From Proteobacteria bacterium CAG:495 (GTDB lineage: Bacteria > Pseudomonadota > Alphaproteobacteria > RF32 > CAG-239), in the NCBI GenBank assembly GCA_000432275.1, contig HF995279.1, positions 1-6,252 on the forward strand: DNA of 6,252 nucleotides. Direction: 5' to 3'. The notes under the pieces are model-generated. The model did no database searches, was not told where the DNA came from, and was given only the letters and a program-made list of their open reading frames with translations. A program made the translations under genes and the position numbers. Below are positions 1 through 5,641 of this stretch, one piece after another. Within the stretch, counting starts at the first letter, position 1. Every line of letters starts with the position of its first letter.

Positions 1-33
1 AAAAAAGCCCTGTTTGAACGGAGGGCTTTTTTT
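1..33. terminator. Bidirectional intrinsic terminator
   Basis: AAAAAAGCCCT (1-11) pairs perfectly with AGGGCTTTTTT (22-32) around a 10-nt loop. A T-run (27-33) follows on the plus strand. The A-run at 1-6 becomes a U-run when read on the minus strand, so the hairpin can stop transcription from both sides. It lies 37 nt beyond the mrp stop codon, so it most likely ends mrp, and it could also end a plus-strand gene located left of the window. Confidence 0.88.
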
Positions 34-69
34 ATGCCGCTTTCTGCGGGCGCAATTTGTTTCGGGCGT

Positions 70-1065
70 TTAGAGCTCGGACAAAACCTTGGCGGCAATC
101 TCCTTGTATATTTTTGCAAATTCGCCGTCCGGCTGGGCGGAAACGATTGGCGTGCCGTTGTCGGAATTGCTGCGGATGTCAATATGCAGGGGAATTTCGC
201 CCAAAAACGGAACGCCGAGTTCGGCCGCGGTCGCCTGTGCGCCGGCATGGCCGAAGATGTCGGCCCGGTTGCCGCATTTGGGACACAGATAATAGCTCAT
301 ATTTTCGATAATGCCCAGTATCGGTACATTAACTTTTTTGAACATATTAACGCCTTTAACCGCATCTATCAGAGCAATGTCCTGCGGTGTGGAAACGATG
401 ACCGCTCCCGCAAAATCGAGTTTTTGAGAAAGGGTAATCTGGATATCGCCGGTTCCCGGAGGCATATCAATCACCATAATGTCAATCTCTCCCCAGTTAA
501 CCTCGGTCAGCAGCTGCTGAATGGCACCGCAGGCTTTGGCACCGCGCCAAATCAGAGCCGTATCCTTGGGGATGAGGGTTCCGATGGACATTGAGGCGAT
601 TCCCTTGTAGTCGAACGGCTGAAAGGTTTTTCCGTCGTAAGAAACCGGAGCGACGCCCTCATAGCCCAGCATTGTCGGAACCGAAGGCCCGTAAATGTCG
701 GCGTCAAACAGGGCAACTTTTTTTCCGAGAGCCGCTAAGGCCAAAGCGAGGTTGACCGACGTGGTCGATTTGCCGACGCCGCCTTTTCCCGAGGCGACCG
801 CAATAATCTTTTTGACGCCGGGGACCGTCCACTTGTCATCGGCTTCAGGCTTCAGCCCCTGCGGTTTTTTGTCCGCGGTGAAAATAACGGAGACTTTGTC
901 GATGCCCTCCAGGCTGGCGAGCGCCGCCTTGAGCTCGGAAGCTTTGGTTTCGTCTTCGGCAATGTTGTGCAGCGTAATGATGACGCGTTTGCCGAACTGC
1001 TTGATGCTGTCGATTGCATCGGCGGGAAAATACTGTTCGACAAGGTTCTTGATTTGGTTTTCCAT
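70..1065 (-). CDS. mrp: Mrp/ApbC/NBP35-family P-loop ATPase, iron-sulfur cluster carrier
   Basis: A 331-residue cytoplasmic protein of the MinD-like deviant Walker ATPase class. Family members bind an Fe-S cluster at a dimer interface and hand it to apoproteins. Residues about 1-66 resemble the small N-terminal MIP18/DUF59-like domain. The deviant Walker A motif GKGGVGKS is at 93-100, DADIYGPSVP at 121-130, the switch segment DMPPGTGD at 200-207, and the cluster-binding pair CPKC at 261-264. Length is close to the usual 350-380 of two-domain bacterial Mrp proteins. The start is the ATG at 1063-1065, with AGGA (plus-strand 1075-1078) 9 nt upstream. It is transcribed divergently from hflK and ends 37 nt before a strong terminator, so it appears monocistronic. 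All key motifs are intact and nothing is unusual. The family assignment is firm; the specific client proteins cannot be told from sequence. Confidence 0.95.
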   Translation of the reverse strand: MENQIKNLVEQYFPADAIDSIKQFGKRVIITLHNIAEDETKASELKAALASLEGIDKVSVIFTADKKPQGLKPEADDKWTVPGVKKIIAVASGKGGVGKSTTSVNLALALAALGKKVALFDADIYGPSVPTMLGYEGVAPVSYDGKTFQPFDYKGIASMSIGTLIPKDTALIWRGAKACGAIQQLLTEVNWGEIDIMVIDMPPGTGDIQITLSQKLDFAGAVIVSTPQDIALIDAVKGVNMFKKVNVPILGIIENMSYYLCPKCGNRADIFGHAGAQATAAELGVPFLGEIPLHIDIRSNSDNGTPIVSAQPDGEFAKIYKEIAAKVLSEL

Positions 1066-1167
1066 ATTAGCGTGTCCTGTTGATATATCTCATCGATTGT
1101 TGTTTTATTGCTATATTTATATTATATAATGGTGCAAAGCAATACAAAAAAGTATAGGGGTATAAAC
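1066..1167. promoter_or_regulatory. Divergent AT-rich intergenic region between mrp and hflK
   Basis: This 102-bp gap must hold the promoters of both mrp (leftward) and the hflK operon (rightward). It is much richer in A and T than the flanking genes, especially 1106-1130. The mrp ribosome binding site (AGGA on the minus strand) is at 1075-1078. No convincing paired -35 and -10 boxes were found for mrp on the minus strand, so its promoter remains unplaced. Confidence 0.7.
1100..1130 (+). promoter_or_regulatory. Candidate promoter of the hflK-hflC-degP-holC operon
   Basis: TTGTTT at 1100-1105 is followed after 17 bp by TATATA at 1123-1128. A perfect TATAAT lies at 1125-1130 but at a 19-bp spacing. 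Either reading puts the transcript start near 1135-1138 and leaves a leader of about 30 nt before the hflK ATG. The tract is so AT-rich that box-like matches arise easily, so the exact hexamers are uncertain. A heat-shock type promoter cannot be excluded. Confidence 0.5.
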
Positions 1168-2253
1168 ATGGCAAAAGTACCAAATCCGTGGGATAACAAC
1201 GATAATAACCCGTGGGAAGGCAATGACAAACCGGTCAACAAGCCTAAAGTGACCGATTTTACCAAAATCAAAAAGCCTGACGGTTTCGAGTTCAAATGGC
1301 AATGGGGCGTAGTCCTGGTGCTTTTGGTCTGGCTGGCTTCCGGCTTTTATCAGGTTCAGCCTAACGAAGAAGGTGTCGTTTTGCGGTTTGGCGCTTATGA
1401 GCGTACCACCGATGCCGGCTTGCACTATCATCTGCCTTATCCGATAGAGACCGTGGAAAAGGTTAACATTACGCAGGAACGAAGCATCAATCTGGGAATG
1501 GTTGAGGCTTATGACGCTTCCAATACCGCATCTCTTGCCGGAAGCCGCAATGCCTATTATCGTGACGAGCTCAAGACTTTTAACGAAAGCCATATGCTCA
1601 CCGGAGATGAAAACATTGTCGACATCAACCTCACAATCGTTTGGCGGATTGAAAATGCCAAAGACTACCTCTTTAATATGCAGAGCCCCGATCAGACGGT
1701 TCGCGTAGCGGCGCAGTCCGTGTTGCGCGAAATCGTCGGCCAGTCGGAAATGATGCCCATCATCTCCGGAGACCGCGGCAAAGTTGAGGACGAAACCAAG
1801 GAAGAACTGCAAAAAGTGTTAAACGAATTCGGCTCCGGAATCAAAATTGTCCGTGTCAAACTTCAAAAGGCTGACCCGCCCAAGCAGGTTGTCGATGCCT
1901 TTAACGAAGTTCAGCGCGCCAAGGCGGATATGGAACGTTTTAAGAATGAAGCGGAAGCATATCGCAACGAGATTCTGCCCAAAGCCCGCGGTGAGGCCGC
2001 TCAGCGCCTGCAAAACGCCGAAGCTTACAAACAGGCCGTAGTCAATAAGGCTCAGGGTGACGCCGAACGTTTCCTCTCTGTTTACAATGCTTATAAACAG
2101 GGCAAAAACGTCACCAGCAAACGCCTGTATCTGGAAACGATGGAAGACGTCTTGGCCAAGTCGAACAAAGTCATAATCGACCCATCGGCCAAAGGCTCCA
2201 ACGTCGTTCCGTACCTGCCGCTTGATAAACTACAGAAAAAACAAGGAGAATAG
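1168..2253 (+). CDS. hflK: HflK, SPFH/band-7 subunit of the FtsH-modulating HflKC complex
   Basis: A 361-residue inner-membrane protein. With HflC it forms the large periplasmic SPFH cage around the AAA protease FtsH and tunes membrane-protein turnover (family knowledge). Residues 1-46 are a hydrophilic cytoplasmic tail with the NPW-containing segments typical of HflK (6-8 and 14-16). One membrane helix spans about 47-62 (GVVLVLLVWLASGF), followed by the band-7 domain at about 63-250, opening with QPNEEGVVLRFG and carrying LTGDENIVDINLTIVWR at 144-160. An Ala/Glu/Lys-rich helical segment covers about 245-310. The ATG at 1168 is chosen because AGGGG (1156-1160) precedes it by 7 nt and the protein then begins like other HflKs. 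The reading frame is open further upstream, but that extension overlaps the promoter and is unlike the family. First gene of the operon; hflC begins 4 nt after its stop. Confidence 0.96.
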   Translation: MAKVPNPWDNNDNNPWEGNDKPVNKPKVTDFTKIKKPDGFEFKWQWGVVLVLLVWLASGFYQVQPNEEGVVLRFGAYERTTDAGLHYHLPYPIETVEKVNITQERSINLGMVEAYDASNTASLAGSRNAYYRDELKTFNESHMLTGDENIVDINLTIVWRIENAKDYLFNMQSPDQTVRVAAQSVLREIVGQSEMMPIISGDRGKVEDETKEELQKVLNEFGSGIKIVRVKLQKADPPKQVVDAFNEVQRAKADMERFKNEAEAYRNEILPKARGEAAQRLQNAEAYKQAVVNKAQGDAERFLSVYNAYKQGKNVTSKRLYLETMEDVLAKSNKVIIDPSAKGSNVVPYLPLDKLQKKQGE

Positions 2254-2257
2254 TCAC

Positions 2258-3139
2258 ATGAATGATAAGGTTAAAATTGCTTTGGCCGGCGTGTTGGTCG
2301 TCATTCTCTTTGTCTTGGCCAATTCGCTCTATGTGGTCAGTCAGACCGAGCAGGCAATCGTGTTGCAATTCGGCGAGCCGATGCGCGTAGTCAAGGAACC
2401 CGGGCTGAAAATAAAGGTCCCGTTTATCCAGAACGTCGTTTTTTATGACAACCGGCTGCTCAACCTTGATCCTCCCGCGCAGGAGGTTGTCCTGAACGAC
2501 AAAAAACGTCTGGACGTCGACAGTTTTACCCGTTACCGCATTGTTGAGCCTCTTCGTTTTTACAAAACCGTTCGAACCGAAGCCCAGGCGCGCAGCAAGC
2601 TGGAAGAAATCGTAAACTCTTCTGTTCGTAAGATTCTCGGCCGGGTAACCCTTCAGGAGCTTTTGTCTCAGAAACGAACCAAAATTATGGCTGACATCAG
2701 CAGCGCGGTTAAGGTTGATGCCGAGCAAATCGGCGTAAACGTGGCCGATGTTCGGATTCGCCGGGCCGATTTGCCGATTGAGGTGTTGCAGGCTATTAAC
2801 GCCCGGATGAAAACCGAGCGCGAACGCGATGCCAAAGAGTTTCGTGCCACCGGTCAGCAGCAGGCTCAGCAGATTCGCGCCGCTGCCGAAAAAGAACAGA
2901 CGATTATTATCGCCGAGGCCGAGAAAAAAGCTCAGATAACGCGCGGCGAGGGCGATAAAACCGCCATTACGATATGGAACAATGCCGCAAACGTCGATCC
3001 GCAGTTTTATGCTTTTTATCGTTCGCTGGAGGCTTATAAAAAAGCTTTGGCTAAGGAAGACACTTCTTTGGTGCTCTCGCCCAATGCCGAGTTCTTTGAG
3101 TTCTTCGGAAAATCCATGAAACAGGGAAATCCGTGGTAA
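2258..3139 (+). CDS. hflC: HflC, SPFH/band-7 partner of HflK
   Basis: A 293-residue membrane-anchored partner of HflK in the FtsH-modulating complex. A short cytoplasmic tail is followed by one membrane helix at about 7-27 (IALAGVLVVILFVLANSLYVV). The band-7 domain covers about 28-190, with QTEQAIVLQFGEP at 29-41 and the conserved TERERDAKEFRATG at 187-200. A Gln/Ala/Glu-rich helix runs about 200-235, and the C-terminal signature LVLSPNAEFFEFF is at 271-283. The ATG at 2258 is supported by AAGGAG at 2243-2248, which sits inside the last codons of hflK 9 nt upstream. An in-frame TTG at 2222 would create a 12-residue extension lying inside hflK and has no family support. The stop codon overlaps the degP start in TAATG. 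The length fits known HflC proteins, with no sign of damage. Confidence 0.96.
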   Translation: MNDKVKIALAGVLVVILFVLANSLYVVSQTEQAIVLQFGEPMRVVKEPGLKIKVPFIQNVVFYDNRLLNLDPPAQEVVLNDKKRLDVDSFTRYRIVEPLRFYKTVRTEAQARSKLEEIVNSSVRKILGRVTLQELLSQKRTKIMADISSAVKVDAEQIGVNVADVRIRRADLPIEVLQAINARMKTERERDAKEFRATGQQQAQQIRAAAEKEQTIIIAEAEKKAQITRGEGDKTAITIWNNAANVDPQFYAFYRSLEAYKKALAKEDTSLVLSPNAEFFEFFGKSMKQGNPW

Positions 3140-4590
3140 TGAAAGGACTTTTCAATATTCTGGCTGCGGCCGGGCTTTTGCTGTGGTGCGCGCCCGTTCG
3201 GGCTCAGGCTCTGCCGTCTTTTGCCGATTTGGTGGAAAAACTGCAGCCGAGCGTGGTGAACATTTCGACAACGCATAAGCCGCAGGAAGATTCCTCTAAC
3301 GAGGAGATGCTGGGTATTGAAAGCACCAATCCGCGGATTAAGGATTATTTTAATCCGCAAAATCCGCAGCAGCTGTCTTTGGGCTCCGGATTTATCATTG
3401 ACGGCGACGGGTATATCATTACCAACAACCATGTTATCGACCAGGCGGAGGAAATCACCGTAACCTTGGCCGACAACCGCCAGCTGACGGCCAGGCTCGT
3501 CGGCCGCGACGGCAAAACCGACATTGCGCTGATAAAGGTTGAGGCGTCGGAAAAACTTCCCGCGGTCAAGCTGGGCGATTCTGACAAAATCCGCGTCGGA
3601 GACTGGGTATTGGCCATCGGAAACCCGTTTGGCCTCGGCGGCAGCGTTACCGCCGGCATTGTTTCCGCCAAATCACGCGATATTGAGGCCGGGCCTTATG
3701 ACAACTTTATCCAGACGGATGCCTCGATTAACCAGGGCAGCTCGGGCGGACCGATGTTTAACCTGGACGGGGAGGTCATCGGTATCAATACTGCCATTTT
3801 TTCGACCAACGGCGGCAGTATGGGCATTGGTTTTGCGGTGCCGGTAAATTTGACGCATTTTGTTATTGAGCAGCTCAAAAGCAAAGGAAAAGTCGAACGG
3901 GGCTGGATAGGCATTAAAATTCAGCCTAACTCCGGAGACATCGCCCATAGTTTGAGCCAGCAGGCGCAAAGAGGGGTGATTGTTTCGTCCGTTTCCGAAG
4001 GCTCCAGCGCCAAAGCAGCCGGAATTGAAGCCGGCGACATCATCTTGAGCTTTGACGGACAGCCGATTGACGACACCAAGAACTTCTCCCGTATGGTCGC
4101 GGAGACCGAAGTCGGCAAGACCATAAATCTGGAAATCTGGCGCGACAAACAAATCCGAAAAATCAGTCTTCCGGTAATGTTGATGCCGGAGGAACCCTCC
4201 CTCTATAAAGAGGCCAAGGAAGAAAACCGCGATACCGCGCCGCTTGTTGAAACTGTGCCCGAGCGCCAAAACGCGCCGGACGGCCTGATTGACGCGTTGG
4301 AAATTTCCGTTGCCGACCTGACGCCGGAAATCTTAAATAAATACAGTTTGTCAAACGATGCCCGGGGAGTGGTTGTTACCGGCGTCGTTCCCGGTAGCGA
4401 TGCCGAGCTTAAAGGGTTGTCCGTCGGCAGGCTGATTACCCAGATAGATAAAAAAGCTATCTTTGACATTAACGACGTTAAGACGTATGTTAATGACGCC
4501 AAAATCGAAAATAACCGGCCGGTACTGCTGCTGGTTAATGACAACAATGTTCCGCATTATGTAGCCGTAAAGTTAAAGAGTAATGAGTAG
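3139..4590 (+). CDS. degP: DegP/Do (HtrA) family periplasmic serine protease
   Basis: A 483-residue exported protease/chaperone that degrades misfolded envelope proteins. The signal peptide ends with APVRA at residues 18-22, giving probable cleavage before QALPS. The trypsin-like domain (about 27-250) has the full triad: His98 in ITNNHVI, Asp128 in GKTDIALIKV and Ser202 in NQGSSGGP. PDZ1 covers about 255-348 (RGWIGIKI start, GIEAGDIILSFDG) and PDZ2 about 385-483 (GVVVTGVVPGSDAE at 410-423), so the two-PDZ Do architecture is complete. The loop between the first strands and the catalytic His core (about 47-80) is shorter than I recall for the regulatory loop of E. coli DegP. The start is the ATG overlapping the hflC stop; AGGGA at 3123-3127 is a weak, rather distant ribosome site, which suggests translational coupling. 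The neighbourhood with hflKC is classical for alphaproteobacteria. DegQ or MucD naming is equally defensible. Confidence 0.95.
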   Translation: MKGLFNILAAAGLLLWCAPVRAQALPSFADLVEKLQPSVVNISTTHKPQEDSSNEEMLGIESTNPRIKDYFNPQNPQQLSLGSGFIIDGDGYIITNNHVIDQAEEITVTLADNRQLTARLVGRDGKTDIALIKVEASEKLPAVKLGDSDKIRVGDWVLAIGNPFGLGGSVTAGIVSAKSRDIEAGPYDNFIQTDASINQGSSGGPMFNLDGEVIGINTAIFSTNGGSMGIGFAVPVNLTHFVIEQLKSKGKVERGWIGIKIQPNSGDIAHSLSQQAQRGVIVSSVSEGSSAKAAGIEAGDIILSFDGQPIDDTKNFSRMVAETEVGKTINLEIWRDKQIRKISLPVMLMPEEPSLYKEAKEENRDTAPLVETVPERQNAPDGLIDALEISVADLTPEILNKYSLSNDARGVVVTGVVPGSDAELKGLSVGRLITQIDKKAIFDINDVKTYVNDAKIENNRPVLLLVNDNNVPHYVAVKLKSNE

Positions 4591-5065
4591 AGTTGATTTT
4601 TATCATCTGCAGAGTCAGACGTTGGAGAACGTTCTGCCCAAACTGCTGGAAAAAGCTTATGAAACCGGTAAAAGCGTTTTGGTTCGCGTCGGCAATGAAG
4701 AACGTGTCGAGTTTTTAAATGCGCTGCTGTGGACTTACAATGACCAGTCTTTTTTGCCTCATGGCTCTAAGAAAGACGGCAATGCCGAGCTACAGCCGAT
4801 ATGGCTGACCAGCGGCACCGACAATCCCAATATTGCCAGTCTGCTGTTTTTTAATCCCAATATGGCCAGTCTGCTGTTTTTGGTTGACGGCGCCGCGGCA
4901 GACAACGGTGAATTGGAAAAATTCTCCCGCGTTTTTAACATTTTTGACGGAAACTCACCTGACGCCCTGCAACAGGCCCGGGCTTTTTGGAAAAATCTGA
5001 AAAGCGGCGGCAACGAATGTTTTTATTGGCAGCAGGATGCAAACGGCCGCTGGAAACAAGCCTGA
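4583..5065 (+). CDS. holC: DNA polymerase III chi subunit (HolC)
   Basis: A 160-residue protein matching HolC, the clamp-loader accessory subunit that links the tau/gamma complex to single-strand binding protein on the lagging strand. The fold is readable: an N-terminal strand (VDFYHL, 4-9), a helix with LPKLLEKAYETGKSVLVRV (18-36), then EERVEFLNALLWTY (39-52), SFLPHG (56-61), the PIWLT strand (72-76), the LFLVDGA strand (98-104) and a C-terminal helix ALQQARAFWKNLK (128-140). It overlaps the end of degP by 8 nt (ATGAGTAG), with only weak AAAGAG upstream, so it is probably translated by coupling. holC is more often found beside pepA; attachment to a protease operon is less usual. Residues 81-90 and 91-100 are near-identical copies caused by a tandem DNA duplication. 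The assignment rests on overall pattern rather than a strict catalytic motif. Confidence 0.85.
   Translation: MSRVDFYHLQSQTLENVLPKLLEKAYETGKSVLVRVGNEERVEFLNALLWTYNDQSFLPHGSKKDGNAELQPIWLTSGTDNPNIASLLFFNPNMASLLFLVDGAAADNGELEKFSRVFNIFDGNSPDALQQARAFWKNLKSGGNECFYWQQDANGRWKQA
4823..4882 (+). repeat. Two tandem copies of a 30-bp unit inside holC
   Basis: Unit 1 is 4823-4852 and unit 2 is 4853-4882. They agree at 28 of 30 bases and differ only at unit positions 12 (T/G) and 30 (T/G). The repeat is in frame and encodes NPNIASLLFF followed by NPNMASLLFL. Near-identity at synonymous positions too indicates a recent duplication rather than protein-level selection for a repeat. Confidence 0.95.
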
Positions 5066-5104
5066 TTTTTCCCATCTGAACAACAAGCACTTATCTGTCA
5101 GAGG

Positions 5105-5135
5105 CTTCATTTTCAATTTTAAGATTGTAATGAAG
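5105..5135. promoter_or_regulatory. Imperfect inverted repeat overlapping the -35 box, candidate operator
   Basis: CTTCATT (5105-5111) is mirrored by AATGAAG (5129-5135). Inside it CAAT (5114-5117) is mirrored by ATTG (5124-5127), giving 11 paired positions around a centre near 5120. The right arm covers the -35 hexamer of the promoter at 5125-5153. A dyad of this size and position is what a dimeric repressor site looks like, but no regulator gene is in the window and AT-rich DNA yields such repeats by chance. Confidence 0.4.
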
Positions 5136-5153
5136 AATAATTTATCGTATAAT
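5125..5153 (+). promoter_or_regulatory. Sigma70-type promoter for the leader and cysteine-rich gene
   Basis: TTGTAA (5125-5130) and a perfect TATAAT (5148-5153) are separated by exactly 17 bp, the optimal spacing. Transcription would start near 5160, about 480 nt before the ATG at 5642. No better promoter was seen closer to that gene: a GATAAT at 5577-5582 lacks a partner box. Confidence 0.7.
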
Positions 5154-5166
5154 ATAAGTGTGTGGG

Positions 5167-5195
5167 TTTAGGCGCAAAGTGTGAATGCGCCTGAA
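5167..5195 (+). promoter_or_regulatory. 5'-leader hairpin
   Basis: TTTAGGCGCA (5167-5176) pairs with TGCGCCTGAA (5186-5195): ten pairs including one G-U, with a 9-nt loop. It starts only some 7 nt after the predicted transcript start. A stem so near the 5' end could protect the RNA or act in regulation; its role is unknown. There is no U-run after it, so it is not a terminator. Confidence 0.55.
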
Positions 5196-5216
5196 TATAA
5201 TGACAGGTGGTGTATT

Positions 5217-5537
5217 ATGACTAAGAGCAGAAGCTTTTGGTCGGCTTGGGGCAATTCTGAATACAAACGTATTTTTGAATTGTCTGCCGGCATATATGGT
5301 TTTCCATATTACCGCAAAGGTATGGACAAAACCCAAAAAAGCAGCGTCAGAGCAATCAGACGCGGCGGTTTTGGGAATGTTTGTACATTTTCTTATCAAT
5401 CAGAAAAATATATAAGATTTCTAAGCCTTGGCCGTTTCTGCAGTCACGGTATATTTCATAATACTTCATCCTTAAACTTTAACGGTCTGAAAAAGCTTGT
5501 TTTTTCGGGCCGGCTCGGTTTGGGGCACGCTTTCTGA
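5217..5537 (+). CDS. Hypothetical 106-residue protein, doubtful
   Basis: An ORF from ATG 5217 to TGA 5535-5537, with AGGTGG (5205-5210) 6 nt before the ATG and a good promoter about 60 nt upstream, so expression signals are present. I recognise no family. The first part (MTKSRSFWSAWGNSEYKR) is polar and aromatic, the middle is basic (RAIRRGG), and two cysteines occur. There is no signal peptide, membrane segment or repeat. Codon use includes several AGA, ATA and CTA codons that are scarce in the neighbouring genes, and strong hairpins cover much of the frame, both arguing against a real gene. An alternative GTG at 5181 would lie in the leader hairpin. It may be a leader peptide gene, a recently acquired orphan or simply an open stretch of noncoding RNA. 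Confidence 0.3.
   Translation: MTKSRSFWSAWGNSEYKRIFELSAGIYGFPYYRKGMDKTQKSSVRAIRRGGFGNVCTFSYQSEKYIRFLSLGRFCSHGIFHNTSSLNFNGLKKLVFSGRLGLGHAF
5240..5291 (+). other. Long imperfect hairpin
   Basis: Nested pairing from the loop outward: AATAC (5260-5264) with GTATT (5269-5273); CAATTC (5252-5257) with GAATTG (5277-5282); GGG (5249-5251) with TCT (5283-5285), including G-U pairs; CGGC (5242-5245) with GCCG (5286-5289); and two closing pairs. About 20 pairs with small internal loops. A second small stem, ATATGG (5294-5299) with CCATAT (5304-5309) around TTTT, follows at once. Confidence 0.5.
5332..5375. terminator. Terminator-like hairpin inside the leader
   Basis: CCCAAAAAAGCAGCGTC (5332-5348) and GACGCGGCGGTTTTGGG (5359-5375) are equal-length arms with 14 of 17 positions paired around a 10-nt loop. 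The GC core is GC-x-GCGTC. On the minus strand the core is followed by six Ts (complement of 5335-5340), a good intrinsic terminator. On the plus strand only four Ts follow, after GG, so attenuation of the leader would be partial at best. ACAAA (5326-5330) and TTTGT (5380-5384) can extend the stem. Confidence 0.5.
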
Positions 5538-5585
5538 AAACTGTTGTCTTCGGAAGGCGTCCATACGAGAAAAACGGATAATTTT

Positions 5586-5600
5586 CTGCCCGGAGGGCAG
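5586..5600 (+). promoter_or_regulatory. GC-rich hairpin ahead of the cysteine-rich gene
   Basis: CTGCCC (5586-5591) pairs perfectly with GGGCAG (5595-5600) around a GGA loop, extended by a T-A and several T-G pairs (5582-5585 with 5601-5604). TTTT follows at 5605-5608. It could be a weak terminator or attenuator before the gene at 5642, or a stem that shapes its 5' leader. It ends 30 nt before the ribosome binding site. Confidence 0.45.
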
Positions 5601-5641
5601 AGGGTTTTCCTGAACGAACCATAATTATAAAGGTGAAGACC

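Larger units (their letters stand above)
5160..5375 (+). ncRNA. Possible structured leader RNA or small RNA
   Basis: A transcript from the promoter at 5125-5153 would begin near 5160 and could fold into consecutive stems: 5167-5195 (10 pairs), 5240-5291 (about 20 pairs), 5294-5309 (6 pairs) and 5332-5375 (14 pairs, terminator-like). That would be about 215 nt if it ends at the last stem. It matches no riboswitch or housekeeping RNA that I recognise. The same DNA is open in one frame (5217-5537), so it may instead be a messenger with incidental structure. Confidence 0.3.
5066..5641 (+). other. 576-bp region between holC and the cysteine-rich gene, with promoter and hairpin-rich leader
   Basis: No recognisable gene lies here. 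In order it holds an inverted repeat (5105-5135), a sigma70-like promoter (5125-5153), a leader hairpin (5167-5195), a doubtful ORF (5217-5537), further hairpins (5240-5291, 5294-5309, 5332-5375), a GC-rich hairpin (5586-5600) and the ribosome site of the next gene (AGGTGA, 5631-5636). No clear terminator for holC was found directly after its stop codon. Part of the region is AT-rich compared with the genes on the left. Confidence 0.8.

Noticed and set aside
34..594. Plus-strand ORF of 186 codons opposite mrp
   Set aside because: It is the antisense of an intact Mrp gene with all its motifs, has no homology signal, and starts inside the terminator flank.
1108..1167. Upstream TTG start adding 20 residues to HflK
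   Set aside because: The extension overlaps the promoter -10 region, lacks a ribosome site and is not HflK-like; ATG 1168 has AGGGG at the right distance.
1117..1812. Minus-strand ORF of 231 codons opposite hflK
   Set aside because: It is an antisense shadow of a firmly identified gene; its protein has no recognisable features and its start lies within hflK.
4823..4882. The tandem repeat as the start of a CRISPR or satellite array
   Set aside because: There are only two directly adjacent copies with no spacer, in frame within a conserved gene.
5160..5300. c-di-GMP (GEMM) riboswitch, suggested by GCGCAAAG in the leader hairpin
   Set aside because: The conserved GEMM core and second stem with its tetraloop receptor are not present; only a few bases coincide.
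5142..5399. Minus-strand ORF of 85 codons across the promoter and leader
   Set aside because: It would run through the promoter and two hairpins, has no ribosome site that I can support, and resembles nothing.
5400..5640. tRNA, tmRNA, SRP RNA or RNase P RNA in the gene-poor region
   Set aside because: No T-loop GTTCGA-type motif, CCA end, SRP GGAA tetraloop region or RNase P core motif was found.
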